In this document: piece by piece, positions 1 through 9,340 of the stretch
Layout of the letters: each line of letters opens with the position of its first letter
Numbering within the stretch: the first letter of the stretch is position 1
DNA from: Streptomyces sp. NRRL S-350
GTDB taxonomy: Bacteria; Actinomycetota; Actinomycetes; Streptomycetales; Streptomycetaceae
Reading direction: 5' to 3'
Length of the DNA: 64,000 bases
NCBI RefSeq assembly: GCF_000719705.1
Contig: NZ_JOHO01000025.1
Coordinates: 1 to 64,000 of the forward strand
The notes under the pieces: model-generated
What the model saw: only the letters and a program-made list of their open reading frames with translations
Told to the model about the DNA's origin: nothing
The model's database searches: none
Made by a program: the position numbers and the translations under genes

Positions 1-3000
1 GTCGCCGAGGCGGGTGCCGGTGCCGTGGGCTTCGACGGCGTCGACGTCGGAGGGCTGGAGGCCGGCGTTGGCGAGGGCCTGGCGGATGACGCGTTGCTGT
101 GACGGCCCGTTCGGGGCGGTGAGCCCGTTGGAGGCGCCGTCCTGGTTGACGGCGGAGCCGCGGACCACGGCGAGGACGGGGTGCCCCAGGCGCCGGGCGT
201 CGGAGAGCCGCTCCAGGACGAGGACACCCACGCCCTCGCCCCAGCCGGTCCCGTCCGCGTCGGCGGAGAACGCCTTGCACCGGCCGTCGGGGGAGAGACC
301 ACCCTGCCGGCTGAACTCCACGAAGATGCCGGGGGTGGACATGACGGTGACGCCGCCGGCCAGGGCCATGCCGCACTCGCCGCGCCGGACCGCTTCGGCA
401 GCCAGGTGCAGGGCCACCAGCGAGGACGAGCAGGCGGTGTCGACGGTGATCGCGGGGCCCTCCAACCCCAGGGCGTAGGCCACCCGGCCCGACGCGACAC
501 TCGTCGTGGCACCGGTCAGCCGGTACCCGTCGGTCCCGTCCGAGGGCTCGTACAGCCGCGGACCGTACTCCTGCGCCATCGCGCCGACGAACACCCCGGT
601 GGCGCTCCCGCGCAGGCCCTGGGGGTCGATCCCGGCCCGTTCGAGCGCCTCCCACGAGGTTTCCAGCAGCAGCCGCTGCTGCGGGTCCATCGCCTGCGCC
701 TCGCGGGGGGAGATCCCGAAGAACGCCGCGTCGAAGTCGGCCACGTCGTACAGGAACCCGCCCCGGGACGTCGCCGAGGCGGTCGTCACGTCGGGATCCC
801 AGCCCCGGTCGGCGGGGAAGGCCCCGACGACGTCGCGGTCGTCGAGGAGCAGCTGCCACAGCTGTTCCGGCGTCGACACCCCACCGGGAAGACGGCAGGC
901 GAGACCGACGACCGCCACCGGGTCGTCGTCGTGCGTCGTCGGCCGGTGGGCCCGCACCGGTTCGGTGACCGTCGTGCCTCGCATCCGCTGAGCCAGGTGC
1001 CCGGCCAACGCGACCGGCGTCGGATGGTCGAACACCGCCGTCGCGGGCAGCGGCAGGCCGGTGGCCTTGGCCAGCCCGGCACACACCTCCGCGCCGCCGA
1101 GCGAGGTCAGCCGCTGCTCCCGGAACGGCGTCGTGTCCTCGACCGCCGCCGGACCGTCCAGGCCCAGCACCACCGCGGTGTGCCGGCGCACCAGGTCGAG
1201 CAGGACGTCGTGCAGGTCCGCGTCGCCCTCCTGCCGCAGCCGCAGCGCCAGCGCGGACTCCGTACCGGTCGGCTGCGCGTTCACGGTGTCGAGCCAGTGC
1301 CGGACCCGCTGGAACGGGTAGGTCGGTACGGACACCCGGCGCGCGCCGGTGCCGTCGAACAGCACGGTCCAGTCGACGGCCGTCCCCGCGGTCCAGGCCT
1401 CCGCGACCGAGGCCGTCAGCCGCGTGAGCGAGCCGTCGTCGCGGCGCAGCGTGCCGGTCGCGGTGACCGCGGCGCCGGACAGTTCGGCGGTGTCCTGGAT
1501 GTGCACGGTGAGCACCGGGTGCGGGCTCGGCTCGACGAACACCGTGTGGCGGTCCATCAGCGCCTCGACGGTCGGATGGAACCGCACTGTGCGGCGCAGG
1601 TTGCGGCACCAGTACTCGGCGGTGAGTTCGGTGCCGACCAGCTCGGTACCGGTCACCGTGGAGTGGAAGGCGATCTCGCCCGCGCGCGGGGTGATCGGGG
1701 CCAGGGCCTCGATCAGCTCGTCGGTGACGGCGTCCACGTAGGCCGAGTGCGAGGCGTAGTCGACCGGCACCCGCCGTACCCGGACCCCCTCGCGCTCCAG
1801 CTGGGCGAGCACCCGCTCCAGCGGTTCGGAGGGGCCGCTGATCACGGTGGACCGCGGCCCGTTGAGCGCTGCCAGACTGACCTCGGGGAACTCGGAGAGG
1901 AGGTCGTGCAGCTCGTCGGCGGGCAGGGCGACCGATGCCATGCCGCCCTGGCCGGCGAGGTGACGGGCGATGATCAGGCTGCGCAGCGCCACGACCCGGG
2001 CCGCGTCGGAGCGGGACAGGATGCCGGCCACGGTCGCGGCGGCGATCTCGCCCTGGGAGTGGCCGACGACTGCGGCCGGTCGGACACCCATCGAGGCCCA
2101 CACGTCCGACAGCGCGACCATCACCGCCCACAGGGCCGGCTGCACCACGTCCACCCGCTCCAGGTCGGCGGGGCGTCCGTCCCGCAGCACCTGGTCCAGC
2201 GACCAGTCCACGAACGGCGCCAGCGCCTCCGCGCACCGGGAGATCGACTCGGCGAAGACGGGCGAGCTGTCGAGCAGTTCGGCGGCCATGCCGGCCCACT
2301 GGGATCCCTGGCCGGGGAAGACGAACACGGGACCGGCCGGGTCCGAGGCGCGCCCGGTCACCACCGATCCCGAAGGCGTTCCGGACGCGATCGCGGCCAG
2401 CCCGTCGCGCACCGGGCCGACGGCGGTGCGGTCCGCCCCGAGGACGACGGCGCGGTGCTCGAACCGCGTACGGGTGGTGACCAGCGACCATGCCACGTCG
2501 AGCAGGTCCGGGTCGCCGTCGAGCGCGGACAGGAGCCGTGCTGCCTGGGCCCGGAGGGCGCCGGGGTCCGCGGCGGACAGCACCACGGGCACCGGGGACA
2601 GGTCGGTGCCCGGTGCCCGCTCGGCCTGGCGCGGCTGCGGCGGGGCCGTCACCGCGATGTGGCAGTTGGTACCTCCGAGGCCGAAGGAGCTGATGCCGTA
2701 CACCGCGTCGGCGGGCGCCTCCTCGACCGAGGTCTGCATGCGCAGGTTCAGCTCCGCCAGCGGGATCCGCGGGTTCGGGGTCCGGAATCCGGGCGTGGGG
2801 ACGAGGGTCTTCGCCCGTGCGCACAGCGCGGTCTTGATGAAGCCGGCGATGCCCGCAGCGGCCTCCAGGTGGCCGATGTTCGACTTGATGGAGCCGACCC
2901 GCAGTGGATCGTCCGCCGCCCGTGCCGTGCCGATCACCGAGCCGAGCGCGGTCGCCTCCACCGGGTCGCCCGTCGGGGTGCCCGTGCCGTGCAGTTCGAC

Positions 3001-3921
3001 GTGCACGACCGCCGCGGGGTCCAGGCGCGCCCGGCGGTACGCCGCCCGGATGGCCTCCGCCTGGCCGGCCGCGGTCGGCGTCACCAGCAGGTCGCCGCCG
3101 CCGTCGTTGGTGACGGCGCTGCCGCGGATCACGCAGTAGACGTCGTCGCCGTCGGCGAGCGCGGCCGCGAGCGGCTTCAGGACGACGGCGCCGCCACCCT
3201 CGCCCTGGCCGAAGCCGTTCGCGCGGGCGTCGAAGACGTGGCACCGTCCGTCCGGTGAGAGGGCTCCGAGCCGGTTGGCGGCGATGGCGTGGTGCGGGGT
3301 CATCCGGAGGGCGACACCGCCGGCGATGGCGATGTCGGATTCGCCGCGGCGCAGGCTCTCGGCGGCGAGGTGGACCGCGACCAGCGACGAGGACTGCCCG
3401 GCGTCGACGATGAGGCTGGGCCCCTTCGCCTTCAGGAAGTAGGACACGCGGTTGGCCACGATGGAGCGCTGGGAACCGGTGAAGGTGTGCGCGGTGATCG
3501 CCTCGGGGCCGCGGGTGCGGATGAGGGTGCTGTAGTCGTCCGTGGCGACGCCGAGGAACACGCCGGTGCGGCTTCCCAGCACCGACGGAGCGGTGATTCC
3601 CGCGTCCTCGAGCGCCTCCCAGCTCAGCTCCAGCATCAGCCGCTGCTGAGGGTCCATCATGGCGGCTTCCCGGGCCGGCACCCGGAAGAACCCGGCGTCG
3701 AACCCGGCGACGTCGTCCAGGAACGCTCCGCTCCGGATGATCCGCCCCTCCTGCTCCGACAGGCCCGCCAGGGCGTCGGGCTCCCAACGTCCGTCGGGCA
3801 GCGGCGCGTCGACGGTGGTCCCGGCCGTCAGCAGCGACCACAGGGCGCCGGGGCCGTCCGCTCCGGGAAATCGGCAGGAGATGCCGACCACCGCGATGTC
3901 ACCTTCGTGGCGCAGCGACAT
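1..3921 (-). CDS. Type I modular polyketide synthase, loading module (KSQ-AT-ACP) and start of module 1; partial
   Basis: First gene of a modular PKS; it runs off the left edge. Domain order from the N terminus: KS (about residues 10-430), AT (about 530-830), ACP (about 905-975), then a second KS (from about 995, still open at the edge, ending just after its EAHGTGT motif). The first KS has Gln176 in place of the catalytic Cys (VDAGQSSS), the KSQ hallmark of a decarboxylating loading domain. The second KS is normal (VDTACSSS, Cys1164). The AT shows GHSQG (Ser622) and a YASH signature near residue 720, associated with methylmalonyl-CoA, so a propionate starter is inferred. The ACP phosphopantetheine Ser940 sits in LTSLGG, not the usual DSL context. 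ATG 3921 follows GGAGGA at good spacing. A strong divergent promoter lies upstream (4118-4160). Confidence 0.97.
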   Translation of the reverse strand, partial: MSLRHEGDIAVVGISCRFPGADGPGALWSLLTAGTTVDAPLPDGRWEPDALAGLSEQEGRIIRSGAFLDDVAGFDAGFFRVPAREAAMMDPQQRLMLELSWEALEDAGITAPSVLGSRTGVFLGVATDDYSTLIRTRGPEAITAHTFTGSQRSIVANRVSYFLKAKGPSLIVDAGQSSSLVAVHLAAESLRRGESDIAIAGGVALRMTPHHAIAANRLGALSPDGRCHVFDARANGFGQGEGGGAVVLKPLAAALADGDDVYCVIRGSAVTNDGGGDLLVTPTAAGQAEAIRAAYRRARLDPAAVVHVELHGTGTPTGDPVEATALGSVIGTARAADDPLRVGSIKSNIGHLEAAAGIAGFIKTALCARAKTLVPTPGFRTPNPRIPLAELNLRMQTSVEEAPADAVYGISSFGLGGTNCHIAVTAPPQPRQAERAPGTDLSPVPVVLSAADPGALRAQAARLLSALDGDPDLLDVAWSLVTTRTRFEHRAVVLGADRTAVGPVRDGLAAIASGTPSGSVVTGRASDPAGPVFVFPGQGSQWAGMAAELLDSSPVFAESISRCAEALAPFVDWSLDQVLRDGRPADLERVDVVQPALWAVMVALSDVWASMGVRPAAVVGHSQGEIAAATVAGILSRSDAARVVALRSLIIARHLAGQGGMASVALPADELHDLLSEFPEVSLAALNGPRSTVISGPSEPLERVLAQLEREGVRVRRVPVDYASHSAYVDAVTDELIEALAPITPRAGEIAFHSTVTGTELVGTELTAEYWCRNLRRTVRFHPTVEALMDRHTVFVEPSPHPVLTVHIQDTAELSGAAVTATGTLRRDDGSLTRLTASVAEAWTAGTAVDWTVLFDGTGARRVSVPTYPFQRVRHWLDTVNAQPTGTESALALRLRQEGDADLHDVLLDLVRRHTAVVLGLDGPAAVEDTTPFREQRLTSLGGAEVCAGLAKATGLPLPATAVFDHPTPVALAGHLAQRMRGTTVTEPVRAHRPTTHDDDPVAVVGLACRLPGGVSTPEQLWQLLLDDRDVVGAFPADRGWDPDVTTASATSRGGFLYDVADFDAAFFGISPREAQAMDPQQRLLLETSWEALERAGIDPQGLRGSATGVFVGAMAQEYGPRLYEPSDGTDGYRLTGATTSVASGRVAYALGLEGPAITVDTACSSSLVALHLAAEAVRRGECGMALAGGVTVMSTPGIFVEFSRQGGLSPDGRCKAFSADADGTGWGEGVGVLVLERLSDARRLGHPVLAVVRGSAVNQDGASNGLTAPNGPSQQRVIRQALANAGLQPSDVDAVEAHGTGTRLGD

Positions 3922-4320
3922 CCACATCCTCCTTCATAGGGCACCGCGCACCTCGGACCGAGCGCGTGGCCTCAGTCGGCAGGCGTGCGGGCGAGCCCGC
4001 ATGAACGGTGATTCAAACGGCTTGGCCGGGAGCGGGGCGGTCGGCGTTTCGGGCCATTCACGATTGACTTGAGGCGAAGGCCGGATTGCCTTTGCGCACT
4101 ATGCCCCGTGCCTATTTTTTATACAAAATCGGCCCTGATATGTGAAGTGAACCTTGGTACACGGACCGCGGTTGACCTGCGAAATCTCCTCGTACCAAGG
4201 TTCACTTGACGCCTCTGCGGAACGTCCCGTAGAACAAATTTCAACATCGACCGAGTGCGCCGGAGGAGTCCGGCGTGAGCGTCTTCACACGTGCGCATTC
4301 GATGGACATGGGGGTGCTGA
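3922..4320. other. Divergent intergenic region between PKS and ferredoxin genes
   Basis: No gene is visible in these 399 bases. The centre is AT-rich for this genome (around 4110-4130) and holds a leftward -10 and the best copy of the cluster's conserved operator arms (see 4118-4235). The part next to the PKS start carries only its leader and ribosome binding site. Confidence 0.7.
4118..4235. promoter_or_regulatory. Divergent promoter pair with two perfect 16-bp activator arms
   Basis: Two exact inverted copies of a 16-mer lie at 4145-4160 and 4192-4207 (rightward copy GTACCAAGGTTCACTT), 47 bp start to start. Leftward towards the PKS, the arm runs into TTCACA, then 17 bp, then TATAAA (4123-4118). 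Rightward towards the ferredoxin, the arm runs into TTGACG (4206-4211), then 18 bp, then TAGAAC (4230-4235). In each direction the -10 begins 22-23 nt beyond the arm. I infer an activator site abutting each -35, one per promoter. Confidence 0.75.
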
Positions 4321-4527
4321 GTGCGCATTGAGCTGGACACCGACAAGTGCCAGGGGCATCTGCGCTGCATGGACCTGGCTCCGGAGCTGTTCGACTGCAA
4401 CGACCTGGGCTACGGCACGCTGCTGGCGAGCGGACCGATACCCGAGGAGCTGGAGCCGGTTGCGCGCCGCTGCGCCGCCAATTGCCCGGAGCGAGCGATC
4501 GTACTCCGCCCCGTGGATATCCGGTGA
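4321..4527 (+). CDS. 3Fe-4S ferredoxin
   Basis: Small soluble electron carrier (68 aa) that would feed electrons to the cluster's cytochrome P450s. Ligand pattern: Cys10 and Cys16 (CQGHLRC) and Cys55 before Pro, the C-x5-C...CP arrangement of single-cluster 3Fe-4S ferredoxins usually encoded next to bacterial P450s. The length and the opening MRIELDxDKC match the second ferredoxin at 21909. GTG 4321 is preceded by a GGGGG stretch. It is first in a rightward unit with the MFS gene and is driven by the operator-bearing promoter at 4192-4235. No P450 is adjacent on this side, so it probably serves P450s encoded elsewhere in the cluster. No ferredoxin reductase gene was seen. Confidence 0.9.
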   Translation: MRIELDTDKCQGHLRCMDLAPELFDCNDLGYGTLLASGPIPEELEPVARRCAANCPERAIVLRPVDIR

Positions 4528-4602
4528 GCACCGTGCGAGTGGAGAGATCCGGCTGGCGGTCGGGACGAACAAGAAATCTGACAGTGTCGGGAAGGGGTCG
4601 GT

Positions 4603-6093
4603 GTGACGTCTAATATGGAGCAGACGGACGACAGACCGGTGGCGGATGTCCGGGACAGCATTGTCCGGGGCCCGCTGTGGTATGTCGCGGCGATATCCTG
4701 TGTCGCCTACTTCATGGTTCAATTCGACAATGCGGTCGTGAGCATTGCGCTGCCGTCGATCCAGCGCAGTCTCGGCCTGGACGTGACCGGACTCCAGTGG
4801 GTCGTGAACTCCTACAGCCTGGCGTTCGCCGGGCTGCTGCTGCTGAGCGGTCGCCTGAGCGACCTGTTCGGCCGGCGGGAGGTCTTCCTCGCGGGGCTCT
4901 GGATGTTCACCCTCGGCAGCGTGCTGGGCGGGTTCGCGCAGAACGGCTGGGAACTGGTGGTGGCGCGCGCCTCGCACGGCGTCAGCAGCGCGGTCCTGCT
5001 GCCCTCCTCGCTCGGCCTCATCATCGCCGCCTACCCGGACAAGCACCGGCGGAACCGGGCGATCTCCGTCTGGGGTGCGGCGAGCATCATCGGCGGTGTC
5101 TGCGGCGCGGTGCTCGGCGGTGTCCTCACCCAGCACTGGGGCTGGCGTTCGACCCTCTTCTTCTGCCTGCCGATCGGCTGTGTCCTGCTGTACTTCGGCA
5201 CCCGGACGCTGACCCGCCGGGTCGCGGCGGCGCGCACCGGGATCCCGTCACTGGACCTGCCGGGGGCGCTCTGCGTGGTGAGCGCGGTGACCGCCGCGGT
5301 GTACGCCACCATCGGTCTCAAGGACCACGCGTGGCTGTCCGCCCACACGCTCCTCTCGTTCGCGGTCTCGATCCTCTTCCTGGCCGCCTTCCTGGCGATC
5401 GAGTCGCGGTCGAAGCACCCGATGGTGCCGCTGGGCATCTTCCGCTCGCGGACGATCTCGATGGCGAACCTGGTGTCGTTCGTGGCCACCACCGCGATGG
5501 CCTCCCAGGTCATCCTCGTCGTGCTGTACATCCAGAAGGTGCTCGGCTACAACCCGCAGGAAGCGGGACTGGCCGAACTCCCCGGCGGGCTGACCACGTT
5601 CCTCGTCGCCATCCTGACCGCGCGGTTCGTGAAGCGGATCGGTGCGCGGCCGATGCTGATCGTCGGCCTGCTGGTGTACGCCGCCGGTGTCGTGTGGATC
5701 GCCCAGGTGCCCGTCCACGGCGACTACTGGGGCGCCATCTTCTTCCCGATGGAGCTGCTGTGCGCCGGCATGGGCCTCACCATGCCGTGCCTGACGATCA
5801 CGGCCACCGCCGGGGCGCCCAAGGAGAGCGCGGGTCTCTACTCGGGCGTGGCCACGACGACGCGTCAGATCGGCAGCGCCATCGGTGTCGCGGTGTTCAC
5901 GAGCATCGCCGCGACGGCCAGCATGAGCGCCACCGGGAGCAAGCAGGCCGTGCTCGCCTCGGGCTACCACACCGCACTGCTGGCCTGTGCCGGGGTGGCC
6001 GTCCTCGGCGCCGTGCTGGCGCTCGCGATCCCCGGTGAACGCCGGCAGGAGGCCGAGCAGGACGTGCGGCTGGACGTCGGGGCGCACGCCTAG
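4603..6093 (+). CDS. MFS multidrug exporter, DHA2 (14-TM) type
   Basis: Integral membrane proton antiporter of 496 aa, the usual size of 14-helix EmrB/QacA-like drug exporters. A motif A-like stretch (GRLSDLFGRRE) follows the second helix, and hydrophobic helices continue to about residue 475. The GTG start has GAAGGGG upstream. It lies 75 bp after the ferredoxin gene with no promoter visible between them, so it is probably co-transcribed and under the same activator arm. Its position beside the first PKS gene suggests export of the polyketide and a share in self-protection. The gene ends at a strong hairpin terminator. The substrate cannot be read from sequence. Confidence 0.93.
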   Translation: MTSNMEQTDDRPVADVRDSIVRGPLWYVAAISCVAYFMVQFDNAVVSIALPSIQRSLGLDVTGLQWVVNSYSLAFAGLLLLSGRLSDLFGRREVFLAGLWMFTLGSVLGGFAQNGWELVVARASHGVSSAVLLPSSLGLIIAAYPDKHRRNRAISVWGAASIIGGVCGAVLGGVLTQHWGWRSTLFFCLPIGCVLLYFGTRTLTRRVAAARTGIPSLDLPGALCVVSAVTAAVYATIGLKDHAWLSAHTLLSFAVSILFLAAFLAIESRSKHPMVPLGIFRSRTISMANLVSFVATTAMASQVILVVLYIQKVLGYNPQEAGLAELPGGLTTFLVAILTARFVKRIGARPMLIVGLLVYAAGVVWIAQVPVHGDYWGAIFFPMELLCAGMGLTMPCLTITATAGAPKESAGLYSGVATTTRQIGSAIGVAVFTSIAATASMSATGSKQAVLASGYHTALLACAGVAVLGAVLALAIPGERRQEAEQDVRLDVGAHA

Positions 6094-6104
6094 CAGGTGA
6101 TCGA

Positions 6105-6141
6105 CCCGCAGGGCCCACGGCCGGACCGTGGGCCCTGCGGG
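6105..6141. terminator. Bidirectional hairpin terminator
   Basis: Perfect 16-bp stem (6105-6120 with 6126-6141) closing a 5-nt loop. It sits between the convergent MFS exporter and methyltransferase genes. There is no U-tract, as is usual for actinomycete terminators. Confidence 0.85.
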
Positions 6142-6169
6142 CGTTGCGGCGGCCCGGCCGTGCGCTCGG

Positions 6170-6952
6170 TCACCGGGGCCGGGTGGCGGAGAACAGGTAG
6201 GTGGCGAAGGTCATCTCGAACGCGCCGCCGAAGCGGTCGATGGTGCTGCCGATCTCGTCGAACAGGTTCTGCCGCACATCGGCCGGCAGCGCCGCGTGGT
6301 CGGTGTGCGTGCCGATCTCGTCGAGCCACTGGTCCCGGGTGTAGGTCGCGGTCCACGGGACCGTCCTGGCCGGCTCCTCCGTCATGTGCCGGAAGGCGCG
6401 GGGGGATCCGGTCACCACGCTGAAGTCGAGCGGCAGGTCGCTGGAGCGGCTCACGGCGTAGCCGAGGGTCTGCTTGGGGGTGCCGGGCGGCAGGACGCGC
6501 CGGTAGGTGTCCGCCAGGGCGTCCGCGAGATCGTCCGGATGGAACCCCGCGCTCCAGAACAGGCAGAGCCGGCCGCCCGGCCGGAGCAGGGACTCCGCCT
6601 TCGCCGCACTGCCGAACGGGTCCATCCAGTGCCAGGCCTGCGCGCAGGTGACCCGGTCGAATCGCCGCCCGGCCGGATCCCACGTCTCGAACGGGACGAC
6701 TTCGGTGGGGATGCCGTGCCGTTCGGCGACGGCGCTCATCCCGGGGCTCATGTCGAGCCCGAGGACCCGGGCGCCCCGCTTCGCCATCTGGCGCGAGGCG
6801 ATTCCGGTTCCGGAGCCCACGTCGAGCACCGACAGGGTGTCCGCGGAATCGCCCAGGACGTCGTCGATGACCTCGTCGGGGTAGCTCGGCCGCGATCGAT
6901 CGTACGCATCCGCCATCTGGTCGTACAGCTTTACCCGGTCGCGACGGTCCAT
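6170..6952 (-). CDS. SAM-dependent methyltransferase, trans-aconitate methyltransferase-like
   Basis: Class I SAM methyltransferase of about 260 aa. It shows the YDRSRPSYP motif near the N terminus, a glycine-rich SAM loop (LDVGSGTG) and an AWHWMDP motif in the middle. The R-P-x-Y-P plus W/F-H-W combination is typical of the trans-aconitate/juvenile-hormone methyltransferase-like group, several of which methylate carboxylates. Two further copies of this type occur at 19634-20392 and 30913-31674. ATG 6952 has GAGGGA upstream and is preferred; ATG 6979 in frame is the alternative. It is transcribed alone, leftward, from a promoter carrying the cluster operator arm (7032-7047). The acceptor is unknown. 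Confidence 0.9.
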   Translation of the reverse strand: MDRRDRVKLYDQMADAYDRSRPSYPDEVIDDVLGDSADTLSVLDVGSGTGIASRQMAKRGARVLGLDMSPGMSAVAERHGIPTEVVPFETWDPAGRRFDRVTCAQAWHWMDPFGSAAKAESLLRPGGRLCLFWSAGFHPDDLADALADTYRRVLPPGTPKQTLGYAVSRSSDLPLDFSVVTGSPRAFRHMTEEPARTVPWTATYTRDQWLDEIGTHTDHAALPADVRQNLFDEIGSTIDRFGGAFEMTFATYLFSATRPR

Positions 6953-7003
6953 CGATTCCCTCGAATCTCTTTCAGACATTCGGCACTGCGCCCAATTGAC
7001 TCC

Positions 7004-7051
7004 TGCCTATCAAATCGCATTCGATTATGTACAGTGCACCTTCGTCCACTG
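7004..7051 (-). promoter_or_regulatory. Leftward promoter with degenerate activator arm
   Basis: An arm at 7032-7047, read leftward as GGACGAAGGTGCACTG, is followed 23 nt on by TAGGCA (7009-7004), the same layout as the cluster's other promoters. It drives the methyltransferase. A CAGTG...CACTG inverted repeat (7032-7051) overlaps the arm. No clear rightward arm was found for the divergent P450 gene. Confidence 0.5.
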
Positions 7052-7263
7052 GTCCGGCGGGTGCCGCGCGGGCACGATAGCAGTGTGTGCCTCCCCCCGG
7101 AGGGTGCGATCCCTGCTTCGGAAATGTTCCTGTCCGAATCCGGAGGAGATTGTCCACGGTCGGGGCGGCCGTGGTCGGGGCCGGGATTCCAGCAAATGTC
7201 CGCCTGTGGACGGAGTCCTGCGGCCTGCCTCGAAAAACCAGCGACGTGGACCGGGAGTAAGCG

Positions 7264-8481
7264 GTGACGGAATCCAGCCAGATAGCACCGGGTTCGGAAA
7301 GCGAAGAGGAATACTCCGCGCCGACGGCGGTCCGCGAGTTTTGGCGGGAGGCCCCCGTGCGGGAGGTCACCACCGCGGACGGCGGCAAGGCCTGGCTGAT
7401 CAGCGGCATGGCGGAGGTGCGGACCGTGCTGTCCGACCCCCGGTTCAGCCGGGCCGAGGCGCACCGCCGCGGCTCGGTGACCGGCCGCGCGGCGGTCTTC
7501 TCCCGGCCCGGCATGCACGATCTCGACCCGCCCGAGCACACCCGGCTGCGCCAGGCCGTGGCGTCGGCGTTCAGCGTCCGGCGGATCCGCGCGCTACGGC
7601 CGCGGGTCGAACAGATCACCGGCGAACTGCTCGCCGGCGTGCACGAGTCCGGCCCCCCGGCGGACCTCAGTGCCGCGCTGTGCTTCCCGCTGCCGGTCGC
7701 GGTGATCTGCGAGATCCTGGGCGTCCCCTTCGAGGACCGGCACCTGTTCCGTCCGTGGTCGGAACAGATCACCTCGACCAAGGCCTACCCGCCGGAGCAG
7801 GCGATGGAGGCCCGGCGGGCGCTGGTCGCCTACATCGGTGACCTGGCCGCCGACGCCCACCGCTGCCCGGAGGGCAGCCTGCTGCGGGACCTGGTCACCG
7901 CGCGCGACGTCGACGGCCGGCTGAACGCGGAGGAGGTCGTCCAGATCGTCTTCGGGGTGCTGGTCGCCGGACACGAGACCACCGCCAACATGCTGGGCAA
8001 GGGCCTGGTGGCCCTGCTGGACCACCCGGACCAGTTCGCGGCGGTGCGTGCCGACCCCTCGCTGGTGCCGTCCGTCATCGACGAGGTGCTGCGGTACGTG
8101 GTGCTGAGCCCGACCACCGATCCGCACGAGGGCCTGCACCTGGTGACGACGACCGACGTCGAGCTCGGTGGATTCACCATCCCCGCCCAGAGCGTGGTCC
8201 TCGCCAGCCCCACGGCCGCCAACCTGGACCCGAGGGCCTTCCCGGAACCCGACCGGTTCGACCTCGGTCGGACCAACGCCGACGACCACGTGGCGTTCGG
8301 ACACGGCCCGCACCGCTGCCTGGGTGCCCAACTCGCCCGGCTGGAGCTGGAGGTGGCCTACACCGCGCTGCTCCGCGAGTTCCCGGGGCTGCGGCTGGCG
8401 GTACCGGTCGAGGAGCTCGCCTACACGAGCGGGATGCTGCTCAAGGGACTGCGGGCGCTGCCCGTCACCTGGGATGTCTAG
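7264..8481 (+). CDS. Cytochrome P450
   Basis: Soluble class I P450 of 405 aa. The I-helix oxygen-activation motif AGHETT is canonical, ExxR appears as EVLR, and the heme-binding loop is FGHGPHRCLG with the axial Cys. Spacing and length fit the CYP105/107-type tailoring P450s of Streptomyces clusters. GTG 7264 is preceded by GGGAGTAA. The thioesterase gene follows by 39 bp, so the two probably form one transcript. It would act with one of the two ferredoxins here, hydroxylating or epoxidising the polyketide. The site of oxidation cannot be told from sequence. Confidence 0.95.
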   Translation: MTESSQIAPGSESEEEYSAPTAVREFWREAPVREVTTADGGKAWLISGMAEVRTVLSDPRFSRAEAHRRGSVTGRAAVFSRPGMHDLDPPEHTRLRQAVASAFSVRRIRALRPRVEQITGELLAGVHESGPPADLSAALCFPLPVAVICEILGVPFEDRHLFRPWSEQITSTKAYPPEQAMEARRALVAYIGDLAADAHRCPEGSLLRDLVTARDVDGRLNAEEVVQIVFGVLVAGHETTANMLGKGLVALLDHPDQFAAVRADPSLVPSVIDEVLRYVVLSPTTDPHEGLHLVTTTDVELGGFTIPAQSVVLASPTAANLDPRAFPEPDRFDLGRTNADDHVAFGHGPHRCLGAQLARLELEVAYTALLREFPGLRLAVPVEELAYTSGMLLKGLRALPVTWDV

Positions 8482-8520
8482 CAGCCGGCCCGGACCGAAC
8501 CGAATCGGAGAGTGCCCGAA

Positions 8521-9294
8521 GTGACGACGCGCGGTGCGGACAGCGACCTGTGGATCCGCCGGTACCACCCGGCCGACGAAGCGCGGGTGCGGCTGCTCTG
8601 CCTCCCGCACGCGGGGGGCTCGGCGAGCTTCTACTTCCCGGTCTCCCGGGCCCTCTCGCCGCGGGTCGAGGTGCTCGCCGCGCAGTACCCGGGCCGTCAG
8701 GACCGGCGGCTGGAACCCTGCGTCGACAGCATTCCCGAACTCGCCGACCGGCTGCTGCCGTTGCTCGTGGGGGAGTGGACCGACCGGCCGCTGGCCCTGT
8801 TCGGGCACAGCATGGGCGCGTCACTGGCGTTCGAGCTGGCCGGGCTGCTGGAGCAGCGGGCCGGGTTCGTCCCGGTGATGCTGTTCGCTTCGGGCCGCCG
8901 GGCGCCGTCCCGGTCCAGGCCCGAGGACGACGTGCACCACCGGGGCGACGAGGCGCTGCTCCGCGACCTCAGGCAACTGGCCGGCACGGACAGCCAGCTC
9001 CTCGGTGACGACGAGGTGCTCCGCATGGTGCTGCCGGCGATCCGCAGCGACTACCGGGCGGCCGAGCTGTACCGCCCGGACCGGGTGCACCGGGTGAGCT
9101 GCCCGGTGACGGCACTGGTGGGAGACGACGACCCCAAGGCGCCGCTGGACGACGTCCGGGCGTGGCAGGAGCACACCAGTGGTGCGTTCGCCCTGGAGGT
9201 GTTCCCCGGTGGCCATTTCTACCTCACCGAACAGGCGCCCCGGCTGATCGCCCGGATCGGGGACGCGCTGGCCGACGAGCCGGCGAAGCACTGA
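8521..9294 (+). CDS. Type II (editing) thioesterase
   Basis: Stand-alone alpha/beta-hydrolase thioesterase of 257 aa. It has the type II signature near the start (LCLPHAGGSASFY), nucleophile Ser in GHSMG and catalytic His in GGHFYL. These enzymes remove stalled or mis-primed acyl groups from PKS carrier proteins. With a KSQ loading module, premature decarboxylation of extender units is a likely source of such blocks. GTG 8521 lies about 9 nt after GGAGA; GTG 8512 is a weaker alternative. It follows the P450 gene closely and is followed by two strong hairpins. Confidence 0.93.
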   Translation: MTTRGADSDLWIRRYHPADEARVRLLCLPHAGGSASFYFPVSRALSPRVEVLAAQYPGRQDRRLEPCVDSIPELADRLLPLLVGEWTDRPLALFGHSMGASLAFELAGLLEQRAGFVPVMLFASGRRAPSRSRPEDDVHHRGDEALLRDLRQLAGTDSQLLGDDEVLRMVLPAIRSDYRAAELYRPDRVHRVSCPVTALVGDDDPKAPLDDVRAWQEHTSGAFALEVFPGGHFYLTEQAPRLIARIGDALADEPAKH

Positions 9295-9308
9295 CGGGAC
9301 GGTACGAC

Positions 9309-9340
9309 GGAGCCGCGGGCCGATATCGGCCCGCGGCTCC
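9309..9340. terminator. Hairpin terminator after the thioesterase
   Basis: Perfect 32-bp palindrome beginning 15 nt after the thioesterase stop codon. As RNA it folds with a minimal loop around GATATC. Confidence 0.8.

Noticed and set aside
181..3258. Long rightward open frame (1025 codons)
   Set aside because: It is the shadow of the leftward PKS gene, whose frame gives unmistakable KS, AT and ACP motifs; the rightward translation is Gly/Arg/Pro-rich with no family resemblance.
4145..4207. Operator pair as one long palindromic dimer site or an RNA hairpin terminator
   Set aside because: It lies between divergent genes, and other pairs have imperfect arms and variable spacing; spacing to the -10s is the constant, so separate promoter arms fit better.
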